64,000 nucleotides of DNA from Monosporascus cannonballus (Eukaryota; Ascomycota; Sordariomycetes; Xylariales). The first letter of the stretch is position 1, and every line of letters begins with the position of its first letter. The stretch lies in the NCBI GenBank assembly GCA_004154925.1, contig QJNS01000043.1, forward strand, positions 1 to 64,000, read 5' to 3'. Shown piece after piece: positions 22,869-35,050 of the stretch. A program made the position numbers and the translations under genes. Under the pieces are notes generated by a model that saw nothing but the letters and a program-made list of their open reading frames with translations, ran no database searches and had not been told where the DNA came from.

Positions 22869-23440
22869 CTACTGGGAGGGTGGCGCCGGCGAGAGACTGG
22901 TAAAGTCCCCCGGTATAGGCGATTGTTTGCCAGTGCATCTCGAACTTGAAGTTGAATTTGCGCAGGCAAGCTCTGGCGTAATGAGACCTGAGGCTTCCAG
23001 CGGATGGGGGCTGCAGCTGGCTGTAAGGACAAATGCGTCTTCGAAGAGGCTTGGGACGTGAGGTTTTATACTTACTTCTCAGGGCACGCCTTTTCGATCA
23101 GCGTGAGACCGGGTATTCCGGCTGTCTGATAAATGAATTCGACATTGGCGTTATCACATGGCCATCTCTGTGCAGTACCGGGACTGGCAGACTTTGACGT
23201 TGAGTTCCGTTGACAGAAGGTATCTATACCAGTGTCGACGTCGGTGAAGTGGAACGATGTCACGTTCTTCGTGTTGTCAATGTTGTCCGTGAATATGGTC
23301 AAGTCAGAGATCTCGAACTCGCCTGGTAGGGTGCACCCTTCCGTTGCTTTCATGCCTGCAGGGATAGTGTACTTAAACGTCTTAGAAGTTGCGACTTCAG
23401 CCAGGAGGCCAAGGGTGAGGCTATATGTAACAGAACGCAT
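22869..23440 (-). CDS. Small secreted cysteine-containing protein, unknown function
   Basis: Two exons, 23440-23076 and 23016-22869, give 170 residues. The first exon begins with a signal peptide (MRSVTYSLTLGLLAEVATS). The mature part has six cysteines spread across both exons, several N-glycosylation sites (NVT, NST) and no membrane segment. The donor GTAAGTAT at 23075 is close to the ideal fungal site, and splicing replaces an early stop with a C-terminus holding three more cysteines and the segment GDFTSLSPAPPS. I recognise the pattern as a fungal secreted protein of unknown function but cannot name a family. It is the last gene before the transposon island, a setting where effectors are often found; any such role is inference. 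The 5' start was taken at the internal Met because the open frame before it looks like leader. Confidence 0.65.
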
Positions 23441-23923
23441 ATTGATATTCTTAGCAAACAGATGTTTAACAGTGAAATACGGGACAGAGAAAAGAGACGG
23501 TGGCCGGCTTAAATAGGAGCAGAACGTGTGGGCTTGTTCGAACACTGGAAGTACGTAGGCAATCCTGACAGATCCTTTCCGGAAAGCCTGGGGTGTTTCG
23601 TGCCAAAAGCGCTGGAGAACTTCCACTCTCTGCCAAGCTCTTCCCGTTTATCGGCCCAAATGCAAACAATCGTTGCAGATCCCAATGAAATCGACCATGC
23701 TATTCGCCCCAGACACGCGTATTACCTGAGATCCACAAGCTAGAGCAAACCAGAGGTTGGTGGGCCCCTAATCGGTTTCGGTATCTCTTCATAACATATC
23801 AGTCTTCATAGTCTATACATAGAACCAATATAATATTTGCAGTGAATACATTCTAAGTTCTAAGTATCTCTTTGTTGGTAACAAGTTATGTCTATAGTTA
23901 GGAGCACCCGGGCCTTTTTGGTC
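23441..23923. other. Intergenic region at the left edge of the transposon island
   Basis: Base composition changes near 23800 from mixed to AT-rich. No gene is supported. Confidence 0.45.
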
Positions 23924-23925
23924 TA

Positions 23926-23954
23926 CACTCTAACAGGGATTATTACAGTTAGTG
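23926..23954 (+). repeat. Left terminal inverted repeat of DNA transposon
   Basis: Begins CACTCTAACAGGG directly after TA. It pairs with 32495-32523 in inverted orientation with 27 of 29 positions identical. Confidence 0.8.
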
Positions 23955-24306
23955 GCATACAAGCCCCACCTTTCTAGATCCTTTTTCGCCCATTAGCATA
24001 GGTGGCTTTCTTATACTCTTTATATAAATTTATATGGATAATATATTTAATTTATTTTAATAAGGGCCAATATAAGATCAAAGTTTTAACGTCTAAGTAA
24101 AAAACTATTACGAATAATAGCAAAAACGTTATTTATAACGTTTTCGCTTTATATTTTTTTACGCTTAAACTTTTTTATAATAGCTAATTAAAAGCTTTTT
24201 TTTATAAATTCGTTTTAAGCTTATAAGCTTTATTATTATCTGTATTAAACGTATGTAATTTGTTACGTAATAATTTGCTATTAAAGAGGTCTATTAAATA
24301 TCTAAA

Positions 24307-24730
24307 TGTAACGAGCTTAGGGTTTAACTAACTATTAAATCTTAGTTGTACGAGTTTATGTTAGCAGAAGTATCGTGGGAATCTAAACAATAGATACGGT
24401 AATCGTGTTACGTTTCGTAATGCCAAGAGTGTTTTGGATAACGAATTGTTATTATAAGCTAAAGTTATTTAAATTATAAAAATAATAAGTATATATATCT
24501 TTTTGTAGATCCCGTTGGATTTTTTGGATTATTCCAGATCTATACCGAATAACTTTATGGATCTCGTTAAATTTTTTGAATTATTTCGGATTCATACCGG
24601 ATAATTGCATAGATCCTGTTAGATCTCTTAAATTATTTCGGATTTACGTTACGTAATTCCAACCTACTTGGGCCCTGTTTTAGTTACTAAATGACAGTTT
24701 CCGAGGCCTTTCTTTAATTGGGTTATAATA
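24307..24730 (-). repeat. Downstream LTR of the gypsy element
   Basis: 424 bp, alignable along its whole length to 30908-31329, with differences mainly transitions. On the element strand it starts TATTATAACCC (TG changed to TA) and ends GTTACA. Confidence 0.85.
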
Positions 24731-24733
24731 CGA

Positions 24734-24747
24734 TTTCTTTTTTTCCC
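24734..24747 (-). other. Polypurine tract of the gypsy element
   Basis: Minus strand GGGAAAAAAAGAAA, three bases from the LTR edge, the expected primer site for plus-strand DNA synthesis. It confirms the minus-strand orientation of the element. Confidence 0.75.
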
Positions 24748-25899
24748 AAATTTTGCCCTTAAGATTTTTTCTTAATAAGTTCCTTTTTTATTTATCATTA
24801 TGTCCTACCGAGTTACTAAGAACTGCAAACGTATTAACCAAAAGGAAAAGCGCGAAGCTTTAGCCTTTTTCGTTTTTAATTCTGGTTTCGAAATTATGTT
24901 TTGTATATCTTGTTTTCGTACTGGTGATTCGTGCATTATGTCGGATGGTGTAACGCGTTATTAGTAATGCATTTTGAAAAAACATTATTGCGATAGTTCC
25001 GATATTTCTTTTTTTTTAAATAATATTAATAAGGAGATAAAACGCTGGCGGTTAGAAAAGTTTTCCGCCCGTTAATACTTTCGTAATACCCGTTAGAAAT
25101 TGTTATCCGTATTTTGTTATTTAAATAAGGTATTATTTCGTTTAAAGCGTTTTCGTACTTAATAAGATTTTTTTCGCAAAAAAGGTGTAGGAATGGTTAA
25201 TTGGAGTCTTTAATCTTTAGATAAGCTAGAAAAGCAGGAAAAGATTAATCACTTAAAGGCGAAACGCGAACGTTTAGAAATCGAATTTCGCATTGCGCTT
25301 TCCGAATAGTTTTATTTTTCCGATTCTATCGTAAATGTAAATTAGAACGCGATTATTTCCGGTGGTTTTATCGTTATTAGTAAAAGTTTTTTAATAAGCG
25401 CTGGACGTTAATAAGGTTTTTAGCAGGTTTTTAAGTATTTTCGGAATTCGGGTACCTTTTTTACTTAATTAGATATTGGGCAAGTTCGTTTTATTTTTAT
25501 ATATCTAAGACTTTTTCCATTTCGTATATTTGTTCGTTTTTTACTTTTATATCGTTCTATACCATATATGCTTTAATTGTATTTATTGTTAATTCGAGTA
25601 ACGAAATATAAAAAATTAAATAAAGTTTGATTTTTAATAGAAGTTTTAATTGCTAATTGTTTTTTGAGATTTTTTTTAGCGATTCTATATAAACCGATAT
25701 ATTTGAAAACGAATTTTTTGTTAGGTCGTTTCGTTTAAATGTTTTTGGTGGCGAGAAAAACCATCTTTTTTTTTCGAAAGTTGATTTTTTAACCTTTTCT
25801 GATTATAGTACTTACTTATTTATTTTCGTACGAATTTTAATTCCGTTTTTATTTCTTAGTACTATTGCCGTAGTTATTTCGATATAAGAATTATTTTGA

Positions 25900-27760
25900 C
25901 ATTAATTAAATCGTTATTACGTACCTTTTTATAAACTTTTAAAGTAAACTTAAAATTTGTGTTTATAGATATTATTTTAATATTTTCGTAATAACTGATA
26001 TTATAAGCTAATTATGTAATTGGTAGCTTTTTAACCTAATTGTTTTGTTCGTAATTAATGTAATATCATAAATAAGTTTTTAAGGTTTAATTTATTTGTT
26101 TCGTTTATTTATCTATTTGCGGTTTTAATACGCTAGATAATTTGTAATTTAAACCGATATATACTATTAAATTTTGTTAAAATTTTAATTTAAACATTAA
26201 TTTTTTATTTAAAATGAATATTATTAGTAATCCGTATATATTAAAAAAGTTTTTAAAGAAAATATATATTATTTATTCGGCGTTTATATCTTTATAATAT
26301 AATAAAAAATAGGAAAATTTCGTAAATCGGTTAACGATTACGAAAATATTGTCGTAATATATTTCCGTAGCTGAATTTTCTAATATAGGAAATTTAGTAA
26401 TAAAGTCGAATATAATTAAATATTATAGTTGTTTTGCAATTAGTAATAGCTGTAATTTTCTATATAGCTTATATCGTCGAGCTTTTATTTTGATGTAAAT
26501 ATCGTATTGCCGTATAATTTTTTATATTGTTAATTTTATTTTAAAAAAGAAATATATGCGTTAAAGCCGTTTTAAGGTTTTGTAAATTCTAGATGTCCGT
26601 GTAACTAATATTCGTATATTTTTCGTATTAAATCTTTTTGATATTTTTCTGGGATTTGTATTTTGTTTGTTTTTTGATTTTTTAGAAGATTATTGTTGTA
26701 CTGCTGAATCTTTTGGTACATATCGGAAGGTACTGCTCGAATTATCGTAATTTGTTATAAACGTAGATATCTTTCTGTTATAATGTCGAAAATTGTATAA
26801 CTAATTTTAACTAATTTTTTTTAAAAAAATCTAGTTATTTACTTAGGACATTTACTTTGTTATTTTCTAAGCTTTTTCTGTAAATAATAACGAAATCGAA
26901 ATTCGCCAATTTTTCCGCGTAACGAAATTATCGTCTTATAAGCTCCTTGGTCGTAGTAAATCGGGTAAGATTTTGATAATCCGTATAAATTTTAATCTGG
27001 TACAAATTTCTCTTTAAAAAAATACTTGAATTCCTAAAATGCTATAATAATGGCCATATATTCCTTATTTAAAATCCTTTAATTAAACTTAGCTCCTTTT
27101 AATTTGTACGAAAAAAAATATAATAGGATGTAATTTACTTTAATTATTTTGTTATCCGATTACTGCGCTTAATGTATAATTTAAAATATCGGTTTCTAAT
27201 TTAACAAGGCGGTTTAGATCGTATATAATTAGTATTAATTCGTTAATAATCGTATTTTTGATATCCTAAAATGCTTTTTTCGTATCTGGCGTTTATTTAA
27301 ATTCTTTTTTTTTGTAAGATTTGTTAAGAATATAGCGATTTTGCTAAAATTTCGAATAAATTTTCTGTAATAATTGACGAATTTAAAAAATATTTATACT
27401 TTCTTAATTATTGTTAATATCAATTATTTTGTAATTATAGTAAGTTTTAAAGTTTATTTCAATATATTTTAAAATAATAATATATTTAAATATTTTCCAA
27501 ATTTTTTTATGAAATTAACTTGTTTTTGCATTAACAAATAATTTTGCGTTTTGCAAAGCTTAAAAAACTTTATAAACGTATTTTATATATGCTTTTTCTG
27601 TTTCGAAAAAATAAAAATGTTATTAAAATAACAAACGACAAAAACATCGAGGTATTTTCGTAATATATAGTTTATTATCCGTTAAAAAGTTATTAGTACA
27701 TTTATAAATCCTATTGGTGTAACTAAATACTTAAATAATCCGTATTTTATTTTAAAAGCT
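25900..27760 (-). pseudogene. Degraded gypsy pol: reverse transcriptase, RNase H, integrase
   Basis: Translating the minus strand gives recognisable Pol segments broken by stops. At 27740-27570 lies the reverse transcriptase core; its YxDD active site has become YFNN at 27630-27619, Asp to Asn as expected from G-to-A change. RNase H follows at about 27410-26860 (FYRKFIRNFSKIA, then IYTDYQNLTRFTTTKELIRR). The integrase zinc-binding end is seen at 26530-26460 with Cys changed to Tyr (RQYDIYIKIKARR), then the core (FDFITKF, IFVIVNRFTKFSYF) where the catalytic Asp is Asn. No functional protein can result. Outer limits are approximate; protease probably lies further right but could not be read. 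Confidence 0.85.
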
Positions 27761-29824
27761 AAATTTTATTCGTATTTTTTTTAAATTTTAATAAAGTTAT
27801 ATCCATTTTTAAAATCCAATATTATAAACTATTTAATTTCGTAAAGCCGGTTTTTTAATTCCGTAATTAAGGGTAAAGATATTCGATTTTTAAACAGTAA
27901 TATCGTTTAATTATTAATAGTTAATTATAAGTTGCATTTTTCCATTTTTTTCAGTACGAAAAATATAAAATACTTTGCTAATAACTTCGAAAATCGAATT
28001 TATTCTTTTTATAATCGATTTTCTAGGTATTTTCTAAAAGTGCGTAATTCGTTTCCGCTAAGGTTATAAATAGGGTAAAATTTCGTTAAAAATCTTTTTT
28101 TAAAAATTATTTTATAATTTTATTCGCTATATTTTAATATTTTCGTATCGAGCTTCTTTTTAAAAAGTTACTTATATTTATAGTATTGTAGTAGCATATT
28201 GGTTAAAGTTTTTAATTTTTTAAGTTATTACTTTTCTTGTTATTTTAACTCGTTATATAATTGCTTTAATTTCGCTTTAATAGTAATAATAATACGTGAT
28301 ATTCTTTTTTAATACCTATTTTTTTCTTATATTTTATCCCTATAGGTAATAAGGTTTTTATCGTATTTTTATGCCTGTATTTGTCGCTATTATCGATTAA
28401 ATATTAAGATTTTAATTTTTTCTTTTTTTGTTTATTAATAAAAAATAAAGTAAATTTTATTTAACCAGTTTTACCATTAATTAAAATTCCGTACTGGCAT
28501 ATCTATAGCAATTCTAAGATTATATCGTAATTCTTAAATAAAACGATGTCGAAATTAACTATTTAATATTGTTTTTAAACAAAAATCTCGAAGTAATTAA
28601 TTTCGCGTATAATTTTTTCGTTATTGTAAGCGAATTTCTAACTTTCGACATTCGTTGTTATATAAGGTTTTAATTTATATTTCCATTGCAATTTAAACTT
28701 ATCAACCATATTTAGTGCAATATAATTCCTGCTCAAAATTCCGCAATTTATTATTACGATATACTAATACATTCCGATTCGTATTTCCAAAATAATAAAA
28801 TTATTAACGTTTTTTATCGTCGTATTTAAAACTTTTTTCGGGAATTCCTTTTAACTTCTTTAAATCATGTTATTTTGCGGCTTTTTTTACAAATAACCTT
28901 TTTTTAACTTTTATTCGAATTTGTTAAACTTTTTCTATATTTTTTTTATTTAGCGCATTAAGTTGCTATATCTGTTATTATTGCCGACGTACTGTTTTTT
29001 TAAATCGTATCAGTTATTTCTAATTCTTTCGCAATTTCTTTTCCTAACAAATAAACTATTTTTTTATATTTGCGACGGCATTCTATTATACGTCGTTTTA
29101 ACGATCGTTTTAAAGATTTTCTATAAACTAACCTAATTTTTTTAATACCTTTTCTTTTTTAAAAATTTACAGTAAATACTAATTAAAAATAAAAATCCGT
29201 AATAGCTTTCTGGCAGTACTTTTCTATCGTACGCTGAATTAACTCCTTTTTTATTTGGTAATTATATTATCTATAATAACAAAAGGGGTTTTTCTGCAGG
29301 CATTATTTTTTTCGGGCTAGTTTTCTACTTCGGCTAACTGCTGGACTTTTCCTGGAGCTATAATTCGAAAATGTGGATATTATTATTCATCGTTTTTATT
29401 ATTTTCGGTTCGGTTTAAAAAGTTGAATCCTTTGTAATATATACGCGTAATTCGTTCGTAAATTCGTTATTTTTATTTTTTATAATCGGGACATTTTCGT
29501 CGTCGACAATATATGGCATATATTCTGCCGTATCGATTAAGGGTTCCAGGACAGATTTTTTCTATCTAGTTCTAGTATTCGCGCAATCATTTTTATAATA
29601 CTTTTTGCTATGCTCGTAATGCTTATTTAGCCAGCTTCTTAGCTTTTTACATTTTTCGTCGAATTTCTTATTGTAATAGTTCCCGTTGGACCTTTTGCTA
29701 TAAGGGACCTGGTCTGTATTTAAGCTAGATCATATTAATGGATTTATTTCTGTCTTTTTAATTTTTTTAAATTATTTTTAGGTACTGGTTTCTAATTATT
29801 TTAATGGAGTTTTTTAAGTACTTT

Positions 29825-29866
29825 ATACCACGATACCTTATGTTTCATCTTGTTATAATTGTAACA
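29825..29866 (-). pseudogene. Degraded Gag zinc knuckle
   Basis: Minus-strand frame reads CYNYNKMKHKVSWY. The spacing fits the CX2CX4HX4C nucleocapsid knuckle, with the second and third Cys changed to Tyr by single G-to-A steps. Position upstream of Pol fits Gag. Confidence 0.65.
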
Positions 29867-30907
29867 TTTGATCTAGCTTCAGTTTTTCCTATAAGTAACT
29901 TTTAATTTTATAAGTTCTAATTCCGTGCTATAAAAAATATTGTTACGTCGAAAAGCGTTAATATTGGCCACATATCGGGATTTGCTATTATTTTTTTTCT
30001 TTAATACTTTTAATACGCTATGCGTATTATCGATCGTTAATTTTAATTGCTATAATAATATAATTTAATAAATAATTAAACTAATTAAGTTTAAAAAGTT
30101 CTTTCTGTATTTAGTTTTTTAAACCGTCGAAAAATTTAACTATTAATATTTTTTATCCTTAATTTAGCTTTATTATTAGTTAAATCAAAGTACTGCCGTA
30201 ATTAAATACTGAACTTTTTTAATATAATTGCTGGATTTGCATTTCGGCCTTTATTTTCTCGTTTATTACTTCGAAAGCCTTTATTAATATTTATTCGAAT
30301 TATTCGTAATTGCTATAAATTCGTACCACTTTTAAGTTTTGTTTTTCGATTAATAAGATAACGTATTTTTTTTATAACGAGCTTAAACCAAATAACCGTA
30401 TTTTTAATAAGTCGTCCGATTACGAATTTAACTTACGTAATAAACATAATAAGTAGAATAAGAAAATACCAGAAATATACTCGGCATTATGTCAAAAACA
30501 GTTGTAACTTAGTTAAGGTTCCGTCGAAAAGTTCTAGCTTAAAAAGCTTAAGGACCTTTTCCAGTTTCTTGGTAGAATTCAGCTAAATAACTTAGCTTGC
30601 TCGAAAAAACTTCCCAATTTCGGAAACTTTTTCTTTTTCCTTAAGGTTTTCGTAAGCGGCTTAAAAAAACGTCGTAAAATTATTATTATTTTTTAAACTG
30701 AAAATTACGTTCGTTTATAACATTTAATCGTCGAAAAACTTCTTTGCGAAAAAAGCGAGATTTTTTCTTTTTTTTCTCGGATTCCATTTTAATATTCGAA
30801 TAATTAAAGATCTAATAAATAAGCTATTCGGGCTGCTTGCTAATAAACATAATATTAATCGGTATTGTTTAAAGTTTAACGATACTACTAAATAAAAACT
30901 TATAACG

Positions 30908-31329
30908 TATAACGAATTTAAGGTTTAACTAATTATTAAACATTAATCGTACTAATTTATATTAATAAAAGTATCGTAAAAATCTAAGTAATAAATACAG
31001 TAATCGTATTACGTTTTGTAATACCAAAAATACTTTAAGTAATAAATTATTATTATAAGCTGAAATTATTTAAATTATAAAAATAATAAACATATATTTT
31101 TTTATGGATCTCGTTAAATTCTTTATATTACTTCGAATTTACATCGAATAACTTTATAAATTTCGTTAAATCTTTTAAATTATTCCGGATTTATATCGGA
31201 TAACTATATAAATTCTGTTAAATCTCTTAAATTACTTCGGATTCACGTCACGTGATTCCGACCCACTTGGGCTCTGTTTTAGTCACCAAGTAACCGTTTT
31301 CAAAGCCCTTTTTTAGTTGAGTAATAAAA
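30908..31329 (-). repeat. Upstream LTR of the gypsy element
   Basis: 422-bp partner of 24307-24730. It is the 5' LTR in element orientation and more decayed at its outer edge. Confidence 0.85.
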
Positions 31330-32494
31330 TTAAACGGAAAACGAAAAAGAAATATATAAGTTATTACGGTTATATTTTTCGCAATAAAAAATTCGTTATT
31401 TAAATGCTTTGAAATATCGTTAATTAATTATATAAAAAATTAAAAATTATAAAGGTTATTTTTAATTATTAAATATAATTGACGTTATTAAAGTTTTTAA
31501 TATTTTATAATTATAAAAAGTATTTTATTATAATAAATAACTTTTTTACCAATTAAAAATATTTTCGAAAAAAATTATTAATATCGAAAAATTATTTAAA
31601 AATAATTTTTTATATTTTTAATTTTAAATAATATAATAACAATACGATTAATTTTATAATAAAATTACTTAATTATAATTTTATTATTTACTATCGCTAA
31701 TTAAGGTCAACGGTTTAATTTAAAAAAATTCCCAAAATTTTTGCAAAACATTAATTTTAATTAATACGTAATTCTGAAAATTAACTTAAAAACTTGTTTA
31801 TATCGATTTTTTTACTAAGAAAATCTAGATTTATATAAATAATAATTTTAAGTAATAATTTATTATTTATATATATAAAAACATTAATAATTTCGACATT
31901 TTTCGCGTAAAAATTTACAATTAAATATTTTTAAAAACGATGTATAAAAAAATAAAAAAGCTTTATATTATATGGCTTAAAATAGAAAAAATCATTACTA
32001 AAAATATATCGATTATATTGTTTTTTGAATTATTTAATAGTAAAATAATAAATGTTTGAAAATATTTTTAATAGGATAATATTTTTACGTATAAAGTTTA
32101 AATTACGAAATATACGATTTATAATTAATACAAAATTTTTTAGTAAAATAACTTATTAGAAGTTTTAATTTTAACATTATAAAAAATATATATACTCTTA
32201 AATAAAAATTAGCTATATCTTTATTACAAAACGGATAATGTAACGCTGAAAAAGCTATAATACGCGTTATATAAAGCTTAGAAAGTAATTTTTGAAATTT
32301 TGCTTAAAAATATTGCAAAAAGCATACCGGATAAATTAAAAAAGATAATCAAAAATAACGATAACATAAACGATTATTAATAACAAAGTGACTAATTAGA
32401 TTAGGTAGCTTCTAGGCTAATATGTATGGGAATCTACTTCGGGGCCACTAATCCAATAAGGTTGAATTGTCAGAAAAAACCGGGGCGAGTATCG

Positions 32495-32523
32495 CACTAA
32501 CTGCAATAATCCCTGTTAGGGTG
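32495..32523 (-). repeat. Right terminal inverted repeat of DNA transposon
   Basis: Ends CCCTGTTAGGGTG directly before TA at 32524. Inverted partner of 23926-23954. Confidence 0.8.
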
Positions 32524-32525
32524 TA

Positions 32526-34161
32526 CAGAGTATACTATGGTATCAGGCAAAATATTTAACACACTGTCAGGTACCAGTGAGCCGCGCTAGTAGCCACGCC
32601 ACCCAAATTAGGTGTAGCTTTTACATGGGTTATCCACAGGTACCTGCAAAGAATTGCTGCCCCTATTCCAGTCCGATTTGAAGCTATTTAAAGCATACAA
32701 CCATTATTAACAATTTAACAAATAATTTTCTTCAGCGTCGTTATTATGGAAGCTTCCGAAGCTCCCGCCGAAGCTCTCAAGCCAAGTAAACGCCCAGGGC
32801 GGTCATACGAGGCATTAGGCTATATACTTTATAAGCTACGGTTTTGAATCGTCTGGAATATAGCTTTAATACCAGTTATTTACTTGAAAATAGCTGCAAA
32901 TATTGATGATAAGAATCACAAGTACGGAGTGACTAGGTGTTCTTAGCGAAATGCATAACACCATAGTAGCTCTGAGCTCTTCTTAGCCACTTACTAAAAC
33001 CAGTCGGTCTCTTCTCATCCCCCGGCAGTCACAGATGCCACACTGTTTAGAAGCGACCCGTTTAGAGGGGGTGCAAGATCGTGACAGTAAGTCCGCTCGA
33101 TATGGTCAACTTGCGGCTTTACTATCTGTCTACTGTACTTGGATTAGTAGCCCCACGGCTAATGACGATTGCCTCAAGGAGACTGTCAAAGCAGCCGCGG
33201 TCTCCCAGATACTGAACCAAACGTAGCTATCCCCGACCTGCTGTGACTCTGTCCCCCGTATCCGTGAGTAACTTCAATACGATCTGAATGCTCTGTTGCC
33301 CGACTTTCTCAAGTAGGTGACTCATATGCTCGTTGCTCAAAGGTCTTGTTTCCGCTGAGTCGGGCATCGGGTGACAGATGGATAAGACAGTCGACCAGAG
33401 AATTTCTTGGTTAGGGCGTCTTCCGGTCAACAGCATATACGACATCGTACACCCACAAACCACGGATATTCGGGTTCGGATTCAGTACGCAGCCTTGTGG
33501 AACTTGACATGTAGGCATTTTTTATTTGTATTGAAGGATAAGTTCTCACGAAGGCAATTCTATTGTAAGAGTAGGCATTCGAGACACTAGTCGCATTATG
33601 CACATGCTTAGGATATCTTATAATTGGGTAAAATGTCTATAGCAAGTCTGCACCCCCGGAAGACACGTTGCCCATACGTGCATACCTAGTATCAATCATT
33701 AGTAAGGGATGCTGGACATCGAGAATGCTATGGATTCCTAACAAATGCAGCTTCAGTAGGATGCAGAGAGGTCTTGATAATGGGTATATGAGGATACAAC
33801 CACTGCCTCTACCGGTTCACCTGAATATGGGTTGCAGCAAGCGGATGTGACGAGACCCGGAAAACCAAGGGAAGTATGATGTATGATGCCCACATATGTA
33901 GGTAGCAAGCGAGGCTCAAGTAGCCAGCTCTTTGCCAGCTGCTCTAGGCTTCTGTTCCAAAGTTGCTCTAACCCAAAACAGAATTAAATGACGACCCCGC
34001 GGACGCGTCTCCCCTTTGCAGACTGAAGACGGCATGAGCATTCATCATCTCTTGTCTCTTTTGGCCCATCGATAAGAGGTTTGCCGAAAGCTCTTTCGTC
34101 CTACCATTCCCCCGCATCATGACTTGACCTACTGGCAACTGAAATGGGCCTTCCTCTGAGG
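32526..34161. other. Intergenic region between transposon island and NAS2
   Basis: Composition returns to normal. A 33-codon frame at 32746-32847 (MEASEAPAEALKPSKRPGR) and others at 33035-33226 and 33227-33463 have no recognised family. No gene supported. Confidence 0.45.
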
Positions 34162-35050
34162 ATGGATAACATTCACGCACCAACAGTGCCCGCGGGCCCC
34201 TCATCGCGGCCTCTAACCAATGGCAGTGGTGCGCAGCTCTCCTTCGCGGAGCTACAGATGAAGAAGGATAACATGGAATCCGAACTGAAGGCTCTGAGTG
34301 GTGTTCTCGATTCGGTCCGTCTCTGCATTCGATGCATCGTGCAATTCTTTCGCTAATCCAGGTCCCAGCATGGCGTCAACATGGATACACCTCTCACGAC
34401 AATGGATGGATTTCCTCGGTCAGACATCGATGTAGCGCAAAGTATGAATGACTCTGTGGACTGTCCGGCCTTTCTACTCAACTGATTTCTGCCTATAGTC
34501 CGGACCACCCGCTCGCGAATTATCCACCTGCGGAATGACTATAAGGACCTTATGAATGCAATCGAGAAGCACCTCCACGAGCATTTCGCGAGCCTGCAGG
34601 ATACAGACGATATTATACCCTCATCCGCCCACCGCTCAGAAATGATGGGAGACTCCATCCCCGAAAGGCTGGAAGAGCCATTTGCCAAAGTCAACAGCGT
34701 TGTTACGGGCAGTCCAGCAGATTCGGCCGGCTTAAAGGCTGGAGACGAGATTCGAAATTTCGGGTACGTGAATAAGAGCAACCACGATGGCCTAAAGAAG
34801 GTAGCGGAGTGCGTTCAAGGAAACGAAGGAGTAAGTTCAACTTGCATATGGAATGCAATAGCGACAATCAAGACTTTGATTGTCAGAACATGCCCAAAAC
34901 CGGTGCTAAAACCCTCTACAGCAAAGGGTACTCGTCAGGGTCTCCCGTCCAACACCTTCGGGTCAAAGACAAGAACTGCAGTTGAACCTGATCCCACGCC
35001 GCAACTGGGGCGGAAGAGGCTCCCTGGGATGTCATATCCTGCCCATTTAA
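34162..35050 (+). CDS. NAS2: Nas2/PSMD9-like 26S proteasome assembly chaperone
   Basis: Four exons, 34162-34314, 34369-34441, 34499-34830, 34922-35050; 228 residues. Nas2 (p27) binds the Rpt5 ATPase and helps build the proteasome base before being released. The N-terminal helical domain is seen as LSFAELQMKKDNMESELKAL and, across two introns, DGFPRSDIDVAQ-IRTTRSRIIHLRNDY. A PDZ-like domain follows (FAKVNSVVTGSPADSAGLKA). The last exon ends with LNLIPRRNWGGRGSLGCHIL, the highly conserved C-terminus of the family. The start at 34162 (MDNIHAP) matches homologues as remembered; an in-frame Met 18 bases upstream would add six residues. Reading past the donor at 34831 gives a false extension. The proteasome beta3 gene lies about 9 kb away, but with unrelated genes between. 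Confidence 0.93.

Larger units (their letters stand above)
24307..31329 (-). mobile_element. Ty3/gypsy LTR retrotransposon, RIP-inactivated
   Basis: A 7,023-bp element read from right to left. Evidence for its limits: two long terminal repeats (24307-24730 and 30908-31329), a 5-bp target duplication CTAAA (24302-24306) and TTAAA (31330-31334) that differs by one C-to-T change, and a minus-strand polypurine tract GGGAAAAAAAGAAA at 24747-24734 just before the downstream LTR. In element order it has a Gag zinc knuckle, then reverse transcriptase, RNase H and integrase, the order of Ty3/gypsy (not Ty1/copia). All frames are broken by many stop codons. The density of TA and lack of C and G is the mark of RIP, so it is presumably dead and probably heterochromatic. 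Confidence 0.88.
23926..32523. mobile_element. RIP-degraded TIR DNA transposon, interrupted by an LTR retrotransposon
   Basis: Both ends carry 29-bp terminal inverted repeats (23926-23954 and 32495-32523) that differ at two positions, both transitions. Each end is flanked by TA (23924-23925 and 32524-32525), the target used by Tc1/mariner and pogo/Fot1 type elements. Removing the nested retrotransposon and one target copy leaves about 1,570 bp, a normal size for this superfamily. No transposase can be read: the remaining sequence is very AT-rich and full of stops. Superfamily is therefore inferred from ends and target site only. C-to-T decay on both strands points to RIP. Confidence 0.7.
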
